The position numbers and the translations under genes are program-made. Below the pieces are notes generated by a model. It made no database searches, was not told the DNA's origin, and was given only the letters and a program-made list of their open reading frames with translations. This document shows, piece by piece, positions 31,201-39,184 of a stretch of DNA of 52,475 bases; within the stretch, counting starts at the first letter, position 1, and the number at the start of each line of letters is the position of its first letter. The stretch comes from Oscillospiraceae bacterium (GTDB taxonomy: Bacteria; Bacillota; Clostridia; Oscillospirales; Acutalibacteraceae), in contig JAIRPV010000025.1 of assembly GCA_031256825.1 (NCBI GenBank), positions 1-52,475 of the forward strand, in the 5' to 3' direction.

Positions 31201-34200
31201 TTGTTTTTGTTGCCGCCCTGCTGATTAAATCGTTAATTTCCCACAGCGCAGGATAAACCTCAAAGGCAAAAACGTCCGTCTGCGTGAATTTTTGCGTCCC
31301 GCCGATGATCTTTTCGTTGTCCCACCGGGTTTGTTTGGTCATACCGTTGGCGGGGCTGCAAAAAAAGCGCAGCTCGCTGAGGCAGCCGTCTTTGAGCTTT
31401 GTGACAGCGCCGCCCGCCACATAGGATCCGTGGATGGGCCAATCCGCCGGGCCTGTGGGCGTGCTAGCCACAGCATAAGCAAACGCGTAATCGGCGTCGG
31501 TGTACTGCACCTCTTCGCCCTGGCTGTTGAAGATGGAGCCTCGTTTCAGCATGCCGTCATAGGCCGAGGGCATGGTTGGGTTCTGGTTTTGCTGCGTGTT
31601 CCCCAGGCTGTTGACGTAATAATAGCGCGTGAAGCCGTGCTCCATCGAAAGCGTCAGGTTCGGGAAAACATCCACCTGGTAATACTTGACGAAGGTGCCG
31701 GAAGGATCCACGGCGGCGGTTTGCGTGTCATACCGGAAGGCGAATCCCGTCTGCTCAAAGCCGTCGTCGAGCGTCACATCTTCCACCTGCCAGTTTGCAA
31801 CAACGTCGTTGACGCTGTCGCCAATGGTGCGGTAGAGCGTGATGGCGTTGATTCCCGTCCGTTCGTTCTGAGCGCTGGAATAGGTGTAATACGAAAGGCC
31901 GCCGCCGCCCTGCGGCCCCGCCCCGCCGCCAAAGGAATACTGCTGGCCGGGCACAAGCTCATCTTTATAGACCGTGTTGTTGCGCAGCGAAATAAAATGC
32001 GTGTTATCAGCCTGAAAGATAGGTTCCTCGTTCTCGCCCTGGCTGATATACGCGCCGTCCACATAGGTGAACAGGCCCGGCGCGGAATTGATGAGCGAAG
32101 CCGGGTTGCCGTCGGGCGCAAGCGTATCCATCGGCGCCTGGTGCAACGGCGCGCTCCAGTCCGTGGATGTGCCCCGGTTGTATATTTTGTTCCCAACGGT
32201 CAAAAAGTCCTGCGAAGCGGTAACATAGCCCGCGTTTGTGCCTTGCGGCGCGCCGGTATAAACCGGCGTTGTAACAAACTTGCCCGTATCGGGATCGTAG
32301 GCCACCACCTGCGTTTTTTGCACGCCGTTGTTCAGGAACGTGCCAACGGCATAGTCGCCCGAAGCGGCAACCATCGCGCCGCCATTGTTGTCGTAGGGCG
32401 TCTGCGGGGCAAGATCGGAATTTTGCTGGTAGACGCTGCCGTCCCAGCGCGTCATATGGCCCGCGCTGACCACCATGCCGGTATCGGTTACCTGCGGGGC
32501 AAAAAAAGCGGGGAACATGACGTTGCCGTTGACGGTGCCCTGATAATCGGTGAGATAAGGCGGCTCCAGGGTATACGCGCCATCGGTCTCGGTGATCCTG
32601 CGGATTTGCTGCTGCCAGCTCACCGAAGAATTGGGGCGCAGGGAGGTCATTTCTTCCGTCGCATAACCCCAGGCGGAACCCGCCAGCGCGTAGTGCTGCC
32701 GCACAAGCTCTTTGCTGCTGTCCTGATATATCTGCGTATCCGGATCGGGCTGGGCGGCTTGCAGGGTCAAGGTATTGGTTGCGGGGTCAACCCCCCAGAG
32801 CTGATAAAGCGATCGCTTGCTCCCCGCGGGGTTGTTCATGTCGTAATCGTAGGTGAGCAGCGTGTTTTTGTTGGAAGCCATAAACACCGTGCTCTGCTCA
32901 ACGGGCAAATCGGGCTGCGGAAGCGCCGACGCGTTCCATTTCTGCGCCAGAGCGTCCCAGGCATAGCCTGTGACGGCATTGTTTTCCGTATCGTTGACAG
33001 CCCAAAAATTTGTGCCGCTGATCACATTGGCCTGGTCTGTGTCGTCCGTGGTGAAGGTGCTTTCCAGCCAGCCGCCCGTTACGCGCGGGTTTTTGTGCAG
33101 GGCAATCTGCACAGCCTCGTGCGCGGTGTCGCTCTCGTAACTGAGCACCGCAAAATCGCCCTGCGTGTGGCAGGTCAGCGTATCCGGATCCACGCCTGTC
33201 AGATGATCCAGTTCCGGGAAATCAAAAAGCTGCCAGCGGCCCACCCAGGTGTAGATCTGCACGTATACCTCATGCCCCGACACCCAGGCAACAACAGCGT
33301 AATCGCCGCCGAACCAGACCTTGGGATACCCCGCGTTGCCCCAGGGGTTTTGCACGGTCAGGCTCCGCTGCGACCACGCGCCCAAATCCTTGCGGGTGTA
33401 GCCATAAATGGTGCGCCCGCCCTCCGGCCAGGTGATCTGTGTGATTGCGCCCGGCGCGTGCCCGCCCTTATCGTCGTACTGCATCAGCAGCGGCGCTTCG
33501 CCCAGGCCGGATTCCGTTTGGAGAAACATGCTCGTGAGCAGCCGTTTGGCAAATTCGCCCGGCGTTTTTTCTGTGCCGTCGGCATAGTTCACCACATCGT
33601 AATTGAGAAAGGCTTCGCTGATAAGCAGCGGCTGCCCGTCCGCGCCCAATCGGTTGCTGTAGGAGGCGACGGACTGCAAGTATCTGGTTTGGTATCGGCT
33701 TTGGAACGCATCCGGCTCGTTGTTCGGCGTTTCCTTGTTCGGGTCCAGGTATTCTTTCTGCGTTTGGTTGAAGCGCTTTTCGCCATAGCGGAACAGAGCG
33801 AAAAAACCAATATCGTTTTCGATTTTCGCAAGGTACATAGCCTTGGTGTAGTTTGAGCCGCCCACCTCTTGCAGCACGGAGTCATAGCCAAAGTGCACCC
33901 AGTCGCCCCATTTGTTGCGCGATTCCCATAACGCCCAGCCCACCGTTTTCTGTTGTCCGTTTTGTTCGATGGAGGGAATCTCCACGCCGTCATACGCCAC
34001 GCAGAAGACCCGAGCGTTGTCGTGCGCGCCGTAAGTATCCGTGGAGCCGTCGCGGTTCTGAATCCGCCAGGTTTCGTATTGCGGATAGTAGGAAATGCGC
34101 GAAAAATCGTAGGCTTCGTTTTCAAAATGCAATCCGCCGTCCAGAATGTCGTAGCCGCCTGCCGCGCTGGCGCTGAGCGCAAGCGACTGGTTTGAGGCCG

Positions 34201-34705
34201 CGTCTTCGATCGCAAAACCGCCGGCCGTTTGCGCGATTTGCGCGTTTGCGGAAACAAAAACGCCCTTTTGCAGCAGCGTGTTCCGCAGTGTTTTCGTGAT
34301 TGGCCCGGCGGCTGGCGCCGTGCCCGCAGGCAGCGCGCCCAAAGGGAACGGCCGCTGCGTAAAATATAGCTTTTGCGGGCTTGCGCCGCCCTGCGAAATA
34401 TAATATTGCCGCTGCTCCGGCTGATCAAAATTGCTTGCTTCCGCGGTGATGGCCGGCACGGAAAGCGTCCAGCCCAGGCCCAGCACACCGGTGGGCAAGG
34501 TTTCGTTGCTGATATTGGCCGTGCGCAGCGCAAGAGCGCTGGAATAGCTCGCCGACACCAGCACAGTCCAGTTGTTGCGGCCGGTCAGCTGCGCCAGATT
34601 CAATTGAAAATCCAGCGAGCCATTTTGCAAATTCACACTGTCGCGCATTTTTCCGTTGCCGTAGCCTTGATACTGAAAGGGGCTGACGCCCGGATAATTG
34701 GCCAT
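28262..34705 (-). CDS. very large SpvB/RHS-like (Tc toxin B-like) protein without RHS core
   Basis: The product is 2147 residues. Near residue 70 it has GVLGLGWTLSVPAI, the SpvB/TcaC-type N-terminal signature. The middle holds beta-propeller-like repeats (GDYAV, GDFAV units) and the last 300 residues YD-type RHS repeats (YNYDDLGRVGSM, YDQAGRVSRAE, YDQNGNILTI). It ends soon after these, without the RHS core motif (DPxG) that normally closes the cocoon. It has no signal peptide, as in Tc proteins. GAGGAG lies 9 bp before the ATG at 34705; the ATG at 34711 is too close. Two divergent genes at 34839 and 36429 encode the missing core, which suggests a split B/C toxin arrangement. Confidence 0.8.
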   Translation of the reverse strand: MANYPGVSPFQYQGYGNGKMRDSVNLQNGSLDFQLNLAQLTGRNNWTVLVSASYSSALALRTANISNETLPTGVLGLGWTLSVPAITAEASNFDQPEQRQYYISQGGASPQKLYFTQRPFPLGALPAGTAPAAGPITKTLRNTLLQKGVFVSANAQIAQTAGGFAIEDAASNQSLALSASAAGGYDILDGGLHFENEAYDFSRISYYPQYETWRIQNRDGSTDTYGAHDNARVFCVAYDGVEIPSIEQNGQQKTVGWALWESRNKWGDWVHFGYDSVLQEVGGSNYTKAMYLAKIENDIGFFALFRYGEKRFNQTQKEYLDPNKETPNNEPDAFQSRYQTRYLQSVASYSNRLGADGQPLLISEAFLNYDVVNYADGTEKTPGEFAKRLLTSMFLQTESGLGEAPLLMQYDDKGGHAPGAITQITWPEGGRTIYGYTRKDLGAWSQRSLTVQNPWGNAGYPKVWFGGDYAVVAWVSGHEVYVQIYTWVGRWQLFDFPELDHLTGVDPDTLTCHTQGDFAVLSYESDTAHEAVQIALHKNPRVTGGWLESTFTTDDTDQANVISGTNFWAVNDTENNAVTGYAWDALAQKWNASALPQPDLPVEQSTVFMASNKNTLLTYDYDMNNPAGSKRSLYQLWGVDPATNTLTLQAAQPDPDTQIYQDSSKELVRQHYALAGSAWGYATEEMTSLRPNSSVSWQQQIRRITETDGAYTLEPPYLTDYQGTVNGNVMFPAFFAPQVTDTGMVVSAGHMTRWDGSVYQQNSDLAPQTPYDNNGGAMVAASGDYAVGTFLNNGVQKTQVVAYDPDTGKFVTTPVYTGAPQGTNAGYVTASQDFLTVGNKIYNRGTSTDWSAPLHQAPMDTLAPDGNPASLINSAPGLFTYVDGAYISQGENEEPIFQADNTHFISLRNNTVYKDELVPGQQYSFGGGAGPQGGGGLSYYTYSSAQNERTGINAITLYRTIGDSVNDVVANWQVEDVTLDDGFEQTGFAFRYDTQTAAVDPSGTFVKYYQVDVFPNLTLSMEHGFTRYYYVNSLGNTQQNQNPTMPSAYDGMLKRGSIFNSQGEEVQYTDADYAFAYAVASTPTGPADWPIHGSYVAGGAVTKLKDGCLSELRFFCSPANGMTKQTRWDNEKIIGGTQKFTQTDVFAFEVYPALWEINDLISRAATKTIVDDVGREACFESRATTFAPWPCVDGRTVWDGKSEWVWEGTQGASDFDFTAERNPGWFELSRVTLRSLYGPVTEFENPISLPHAIIYDKWDFLPVARFHYARLASVAYCGFEDYEKTPGNNTNNAFTGIATGGAFNVPVALPNDVDYMLGWCSQSSGGWEYQFIKLPRGVQSACAPIGAVLDHAYISPFDAPPEITVYEGAAYKVGWETKGFGLTTRRIYDNYQRENGQVLIARCKDVRPYNLNSNYFSRVYGFEVSPEHPNLIATTVPQEDANYFRDYQPGCLNGYRNNYSAYINLPARLRATNLAFQIGSLTLAWQPGTGWQLDGTTQRALSAGVIQFPSTLMILVRKKLYVVADGKMIICSGIDPNGDYTISCSAQVGASLRDIVVGRNPLLSIAGHDGGAKLRQNTGVGDERWVVSETKYDSLAKSYLRTKAAYIKPQDIVTGYDQAFAQLDSYGGPMAGELPDFYPDDEGYPYTSTRYEDTPVGRNAELGLAGAQRAIVDWQHINWTARNGQRPRAENSPNHTERIWYRDILSLIPQMGLPTQKFAAATHFDPDDRPSIDLNNQMEQQAARITRGDESKAGLEGWDISRYWRDYYDDHTDNVAQMPNGYGTVDQFLRRDAITKLGLTVKSEEPNSGAKESVYSRPRLLPRLTQTEQQRADGIASYYKYDYFDRPTQEGVVAAGELLSGQGQAWADNPKFPTKSNDPAVYLVRLYGKDPAQPWNAARQIAVYIYEGKGESACRVSEEHFSYDPFGEIESYRVVTCGQDYTTKYRYNCQIKTIRLEYPSDAPYTVLYNYDDLGRVGSMDEINNNAAPRHLGAYDYTPHGAIALETLDLPELGLLRTTYRYNPPEWLVKIEGPDMTEEITYLSGGIDGKGYYAPKLARMHVVLTNPRTEGVKDELYLVEYDQAGRVSRAECLLDGVRKEDWSYLEKIKYDQNGNILTIDGDTMMLKAGTDQLIAQDRAGEDATGTGG

Positions 34706-34838
34706 ACTCATGCTCTCCTCTGCGTTTGATGGATGCTCCCCTCAATGTATGCCAAAGGAGGGACAAATATGCGCCGGGTATAATCCGCCGCTGTGGCTCA
34801 TATCCATAGGGAAGATACCGCAAAAAGAGAGGTTCTGC

Positions 34839-36404
34839 ATGTCCAGTTTTACCTGTAACCTCGACGGCCAGCTTGTGCTTGCGCAGGGCGAGCCTTACTC
34901 CGTTATTGATTACCACGCGCACACGCGTTTGCCGGTTGCCCTCAGCGGGGCGTTCGGCAGCGAGCTGCTGCGCTATGATTCCATGGGCCGCCGGCTGATC
35001 AAAGAGGCGGAAACTTCCGTGCGTTATCGCAGGGGCGCGGGCAGCCTCACGCAGCCCCTTTGCGAGCAGGTGAACGGCGAAGAGTACCTTTATGTTCTAA
35101 CGCCGTCGGGGCAAAGCGTTACGCGCTGCGGCAAAGAATATTGCCATGTCTGCCGCGATCACCTGAATTCCGTGCGGGCCGAAGTTTCCTTCAGCGTTTG
35201 CGTTACAGCGGTGTATTCCGGCTACGGCAAGAGCAAAATCGCGGGCGGCAAATTGCGCTATGCCTTCGCCAATTATGAGCTGGATCTGGAAACCGGGCTG
35301 TATAACGCCTACCGCAGGCTTTACGCCGCAGAACTGCGCCGCTTTATCGCGATTGATCCCAGAATGGAATACAGTTCGCCCTATCTTTATTGCGGCGGCG
35401 ATCCGTTCAATCTCACCGATCCCACGGGCGCTGTGAGCGCGGGGCTGGTTGTTGGCTGGATTCTGACGTCCCTGTTGCTCGTGGCGGGCGTTGTCCTTAC
35501 CATTTTCAGCTTGGGCGGCACGAGCGGCGGGGTAGCCACAGCGTTCACAGCCGCCCTTTCCACCCTCAACGCCGGCCAGGTTGCGGGCTACAGCGCGTTG
35601 ATCGTGTTCGGGATCGGGTTCCTTTCCGGCGCGGCGGATTTGATTCAGTCAGCCGCGAAAGGCGAACACATCACCGCGTGGCAGGCAATAAAAACGCTGC
35701 TGGTGGAACCCGCGATTGCCGCGGGCGCAGCTGCGCTGAGCGGCTTGGTCGCCAACGCGCTCTTTGTCGCGGGCACGCGCGCCGTGTTCGCAGTCCTGGG
35801 CACAGTTGTAACGGCGGTGGGAACGCAGTTCGCCGCTTCGGTGATTGTCGCGGCGGCGGAAGGCACGCTAAATCAGAAGGCCTTTTGGAAGCAGCTGGGG
35901 ATCAATATGGCCGTAGCGGCAGCCGAAGGCATTTTGCTTTCCAGTGCGCTGGAAAGCGTTCCGCCGGCGCTCCGTTCGCCGCCAAAGGAATTCCCCAACG
36001 GCCCCTTGCAACAGTGGAACGAAGTTTCGCTAGAAATGGATAACCGAATTGTGAGAGAAGTGGAAGGCGCCAAAAAACAGTTCGATTTTTATAAGGCCAA
36101 TCCCACACCCTCAATCGTGAAGCTGGCAAGAGAGTGGAATGTATACTATGCAAACCAGATCATGGAACAGGATGTAGTCAAGGCCTTTGACCAGTCGCCT
36201 TCCGCCGGGCTGGAAGGCGGGGAAGAGCTGGTGCGGATGCACTTCCGGAAAAATCCATCCCTTACATTGAACCTCATTCAAAACTTCGGCGGCGATCCGC
36301 GTCAGCTCGCGTTTCGCCTGAAATTGAGCCTTGGGCAGGCGCCAACGCTGTCCCGCCCGCCGAGTGCCGAATTGACGGGAATATTGGCAGCTCCGCTTGC
36401 TTAA
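34839..36404 (+). CDS. RHS core protein (Tc toxin C-like), copy 1
   Basis: The product is 521 residues from the ATG at 34839 (AGAGAGG 6 bp upstream). Residues 1-200 contain YHAHTRLPVALSG, RYDSMGRRLIKEAE, then the RHS core LETGLYNAYRRLYAAELRRF and IDPRMEYSSPYLYC...DPFNLTDPTG. The two Asp-Pro sites fit the autoproteolytic core of RHS/TcC proteins. The C-terminal part has hydrophobic segments (AGLVVGWILTSLLLVAGVVL and others), then a soluble tail. In known systems this part is the toxin released inside the cocoon. It lies 24 bp upstream of its paralogue and is divergent from the big SpvB-like gene. Confidence 0.75.
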   Translation: MSSFTCNLDGQLVLAQGEPYSVIDYHAHTRLPVALSGAFGSELLRYDSMGRRLIKEAETSVRYRRGAGSLTQPLCEQVNGEEYLYVLTPSGQSVTRCGKEYCHVCRDHLNSVRAEVSFSVCVTAVYSGYGKSKIAGGKLRYAFANYELDLETGLYNAYRRLYAAELRRFIAIDPRMEYSSPYLYCGGDPFNLTDPTGAVSAGLVVGWILTSLLLVAGVVLTIFSLGGTSGGVATAFTAALSTLNAGQVAGYSALIVFGIGFLSGAADLIQSAAKGEHITAWQAIKTLLVEPAIAAGAAALSGLVANALFVAGTRAVFAVLGTVVTAVGTQFAASVIVAAAEGTLNQKAFWKQLGINMAVAAAEGILLSSALESVPPALRSPPKEFPNGPLQQWNEVSLEMDNRIVREVEGAKKQFDFYKANPTPSIVKLAREWNVYYANQIMEQDVVKAFDQSPSAGLEGGEELVRMHFRKNPSLTLNLIQNFGGDPRQLAFRLKLSLGQAPTLSRPPSAELTGILAAPLA

Positions 36405-36428
36405 CAAAAAACAGAATGGGGAATCGCT

Positions 36429-38003
36429 ATGGGCATAACCACCAATACTTACGACAACGACGGCGCGCTGATCGCCGAAACAGGCGATGTGCTGCGCCAG
36501 TTTCTCTGGCATCCCCATACGCGCCTGCCCATGCAGTTAACAGGCCCCGGGGGAAGTTTCGCGCTTTGCTACGACTCGCTGAACCGGCGGATCGTCAAAA
36601 CAGCGGAAAACCCGGTGCACTACCGGCGGGGCATATCAAAAGACAACCTGCCGCTTGTGGAGCACTACGGCGGGGAAGAATACATCGTCGTTTTCACGCC
36701 CGCCGGGCAGACGGTCACGCGCCGCGAAGGGGTTTACACGCTCGTCGCCCGCGATCATCTCAGCTCCGTGCGCGCGGTGCGCGCAAAAAATGTGTTTATT
36801 ACCGTGATACATTCGGCCTACGGGAGCTATGTCCTCTCGGGCGGGGTGCTGCGCTACGCCTTTGTGGATTATGAGTTTGACCCGGAAACATCGCTGTACC
36901 ACGCCTACCAAAGAATGTATTCTCCGCGGGCGCGCCGGTTCATCTCCGTCAACCCGATTTTGTACCACGCAACGCCGTACCCCTATTGCAGGGGCGATCC
37001 CTTTAATCGACGCGACATTGACGGGCAGATTTCCAGCGCGGTGGTCAGCGGAATTTTGGGCGCGCTGGTGTTGATTGGCTCTCTGGCAATGATCGCTTTT
37101 TCCGCCGGCGCCGCAGCGCCAGCAGTTGTGCCCGCAGACGTTGCCTTGGGGAGCGCGGAAGCCGCTGGGAGCACTGCGGCGGGCGCGGCAGCGGTGGGCG
37201 AGGGGGCGGCCGCCGGAGCCGCCGCGGCGGAAGCCGGGGCGGCGGGCGGGGCGGCGGAAGGCCTGGGGAACGCCCTCGTCGCAGCCGCGCACGACATGTT
37301 GCTCCAAATGAACATCGGCTCCGCTATGCCGAACACGCTGGGGAGCGCAACCTGGATGGGCGCAAAGCTCGGCTATGCCTCAACCTTGATCCCCAATGCC
37401 GGCTCTATGATCGTCAAAGCCGCTCAGGGCGAACACGTCTCCGCCTGGCAGGCCATACGGGAACTGCTGATTGAACCCTTCATCGGGGCCGGCGCGGGCG
37501 CTGCCGGCGGGGCGTTCAGCTTTGCGCTGGCGGCAAAATCGGAGCTTGCGGCAACCATCCTGGGGCCCCTGCTGGAAGGCACGCTGAAAAACGTCGCCAC
37601 AACCGCCGTGCGCGGCGAAATCGGGAACGCCGCCGCCTGGAAAGAGATTGGGATCGACATGGCGGTTTCGCTGGCCGAAAACCTGCTGCTCATGCCAATC
37701 TCCATGCAGCTGGATGAACCCAGCATGCAATACCAAAACCAGGCCGAAGCGCAGCCCAGGAACGCGGAGCCACTGCGGCCGGTGGAAGCGCCGCGCGAGC
37801 CAAACCCGCAGCCATACCGGCAGGAGGCCGTTGTTCCGGGCAATGTCAGAGGGCAGCAAGAAGAACCCATCGTGTACGCCTCCAGCGATATGCAGCAGGG
37901 CATGCTGGCCTCAACCGCGTCTCTGACGCCCGCAGCGTCCCGCAATGTGGATATGCAGGCGCTGGACTGGGAAAATGGCCTGCTCAAACAACCGCACTCA
38001 TAA
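36429..38003 (+). CDS. RHS core protein (Tc toxin C-like), copy 2 with altered core
   Basis: The 524-residue product is paralogous to copy 1 along most of its length: WHPHTRLPMQLTG, CYDSLNRRIVKTAE, LRYAFVDYEFDPETSLYHAY. The core motif is altered: ISVNPILY in place of AIDPRMEY and FNRRDIDG in place of FNLTDPTG, so the first Asp is Asn and the second Asp-Pro is Asp-Ile. Autoproteolysis may be lost or moved. An Ala/Gly-rich hydrophobic stretch (residues 198-275) precedes EHVSAWQAIRELLIEP, which is shared with copy 1. The last 100 residues are Pro/Gln-rich and unrelated to copy 1. A terminator follows. Confidence 0.72.
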   Translation: MGITTNTYDNDGALIAETGDVLRQFLWHPHTRLPMQLTGPGGSFALCYDSLNRRIVKTAENPVHYRRGISKDNLPLVEHYGGEEYIVVFTPAGQTVTRREGVYTLVARDHLSSVRAVRAKNVFITVIHSAYGSYVLSGGVLRYAFVDYEFDPETSLYHAYQRMYSPRARRFISVNPILYHATPYPYCRGDPFNRRDIDGQISSAVVSGILGALVLIGSLAMIAFSAGAAAPAVVPADVALGSAEAAGSTAAGAAAVGEGAAAGAAAAEAGAAGGAAEGLGNALVAAAHDMLLQMNIGSAMPNTLGSATWMGAKLGYASTLIPNAGSMIVKAAQGEHVSAWQAIRELLIEPFIGAGAGAAGGAFSFALAAKSELAATILGPLLEGTLKNVATTAVRGEIGNAAAWKEIGIDMAVSLAENLLLMPISMQLDEPSMQYQNQAEAQPRNAEPLRPVEAPREPNPQPYRQEAVVPGNVRGQQEEPIVYASSDMQQGMLASTASLTPAASRNVDMQALDWENGLLKQPHS

Positions 38004-38036
38004 AACCGGCGCCCAAAGGGAGCGCCCAACAGCACA

Positions 38037-38063
38037 AAAGAGAGGCCGCTTTGGCCTCTCTTT
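38037..38063. terminator. intrinsic terminator after the RHS core genes
   Basis: AAAGAGAGGCC (38037-38047) pairs with GGCCTCTCTTT (38053-38063) over a 5-nt loop. It can serve both strands, the other side being the Crp/Fnr-type gene. Confidence 0.85.
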
Positions 38064-38150
38064 CCTATGCGCTCCCCCGAGGGCGCGCTATTTTGCTTCC
38101 ACTGAAAGCACAAACCCCGCCGGGAAGCGTTCTTCTGTTCGTTGGCCGGC

Positions 38151-38828
38151 TCACTTGTTCACCACGTCGTCGAGCAGCTCGAAGCAGCGCCGATCGTAGC
38201 GGATCAGCCCATCCTGTTTCATATGGCTCAGTTCCGTGCACATGGCGCTGCGATCGACCGAAAGAAAATCCGCCAGTTCCTGCCGCGTGAACTCCACGGT
38301 AACTTTGCGGCTGCCCTGCCGCGCCGACTGGATGGTCAGGAAACTCATGAGTTTTTCGCGCGTGGTGCGGCGGCTCAGATATTCAATCTTATAGAGCAGG
38401 CGCATTTCTTTTTGCAGCAGCGCGTTGATGAGGTTGCGCAAAAACAGCCCGTGCGCCCCGCAGTTGCCGTCGCAGGGGTTCATGGCCGCCTCGTTAGAAA
38501 ACACCAGCACAACGGTCTCGGCCCGCACAGAAAGATAAAACGGCAGCACGCCTTCCAATACGCCGATGGCGCCCTCGCTGATAAACTCGCCCGGGCCAAA
38601 GCTGCCGATGATGGAACGGTTGCCGCGCCAGTCTTCCTGAACAATCATCAGCCCGCCTTCCACCACCACGCACATAAAAGGCATCTCCAACGAACGGCTC
38701 CAAACAATTTGCTGGTGATCAAACCGCAGTTCTCTGGCGCTCAGGCACTTGAGCAGTTTCAGGATACTCGCGTCGTCCATGTCTTCGAACAGCTCCAGCG
38801 AGCGCAGGAACGGCAGGTACTTATCCAT
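38151..38828 (-). CDS. Crp/Fnr-family transcription regulator
   Basis: The product is 225 residues from the ATG at 38828 (AAGGGGG about 7 bp upstream). Residues 1-115 form a cyclic-nucleotide-binding-type beta roll (MCVVVEGGLMIVQE, IGSFGPGEFISEGAIGVL), then a dimer helix, and a C-terminal winged helix FTRQELADFLSVDRSAMCTE with LIRYDRRCFELLD. A CDGNC motif lies at the start of the dimer helix and might bind metal or sense redox state. The effector-binding Arg typical of cAMP sites is not evident. It is divergent from the small-peptide gene, with a palindrome between them. Confidence 0.85.
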   Translation of the reverse strand: MDKYLPFLRSLELFEDMDDASILKLLKCLSARELRFDHQQIVWSRSLEMPFMCVVVEGGLMIVQEDWRGNRSIIGSFGPGEFISEGAIGVLEGVLPFYLSVRAETVVLVFSNEAAMNPCDGNCGAHGLFLRNLINALLQKEMRLLYKIEYLSRRTTREKLMSFLTIQSARQGSRKVTVEFTRQELADFLSVDRSAMCTELSHMKQDGLIRYDRRCFELLDDVVNK

Positions 38829-38854
38829 GAATGTCCCCCTTAAAAACAAAAATT

Positions 38855-38871
38855 ATTGTTGGAAAAACAAT
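38855..38871. promoter_or_regulatory. palindromic operator at the -35 box of the small-peptide promoter
   Basis: ATTGTT-GGAAA-AACAAT is a perfect 6+5+6 inverted repeat. Its last base is the first base of the -35 box. The size and symmetry suit a Crp/Fnr dimer, and the regulator gene starts 27 bp away on the other strand. Confidence 0.55.
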
Positions 38872-38899
38872 TGACAGAACGCCTCCCGCATGGTATACT
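38871..38899 (+). promoter_or_regulatory. consensus promoter of the 40-residue peptide gene
   Basis: TTGACA (38871-38876) and TATACT (38894-38899) are spaced 17 bp, one of the strongest SigA-type promoters in the window. A 90-nt leader follows. Confidence 0.85.
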
Positions 38900-38990
38900 A
38901 GGGGTACGGCGGCAGGGGGTTCAATGCTTTGTCGTTTTGACAACAAAAAATCCTCAGTTGCGCAAAAAAATGTTGAAAGGAGTACGAAGT

Positions 38991-39113
38991 ATGTATCTGC
39001 CCTGGATTCGCGACTTCTTGGCGAAGATCTTCGAAGTGATTGCTTCCACCAACAACCTCAGCGAGCAAACGCTGCGTGCGTTCGACGCAATCATAAAGTT
39101 CTTCAGCAAGTAA
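38991..39113 (+). CDS. 40-residue amphipathic peptide
   Basis: AAAGGAG lies 8 bp before the ATG at 38991. The peptide begins MYLPWIRDFLAKIFEVIAST and ends FDAIIKFFSK. Two amphipathic helices with a short polar break (STNNLSE) can be drawn; net charge is near zero to weakly positive. There is no signal peptide or double-Gly leader. A consensus promoter, a good ribosome site and a strong terminator show it is really expressed. It recalls phenol-soluble-modulin or leaderless bacteriocin peptides in size and pattern, but I do not recognise a family. Confidence 0.72.
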   Translation: MYLPWIRDFLAKIFEVIASTNNLSEQTLRAFDAIIKFFSK

Positions 39114-39135
39114 GAGCAAAATGTGTATACCCCAA

Positions 39136-39167
39136 AAAAACGCCGTCTGTTTTCAGGCGGCGTTTTT
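39136..39167. terminator. bidirectional intrinsic terminator
   Basis: AAAAACGCCGTCTG (39136-39149) pairs with CAGGCGGCGTTTTT (39154-39167), with one G-T pair, over TTTT. It ends the peptide transcript on the plus strand and the transporter transcript on the minus strand. Confidence 0.85.
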
Positions 39168-39184
39168 GGGTTGCGTAGGGTCAA

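Noticed and set aside
31292-33856. Long plus-strand open frame (854 codons) opposite the SpvB/RHS-like gene
   Set aside because: It is a shadow of the GC-rich coding frame on the other strand: Arg/Gly/Val-rich, no ribosome site, no domain, and the antisense frame has clear RHS motifs.
34779-34784. TATAAT as the promoter of the first RHS core gene
   Set aside because: The -10 hexamer is perfect but no acceptable -35 box is found at 16-18 bp; it was not annotated as a promoter.
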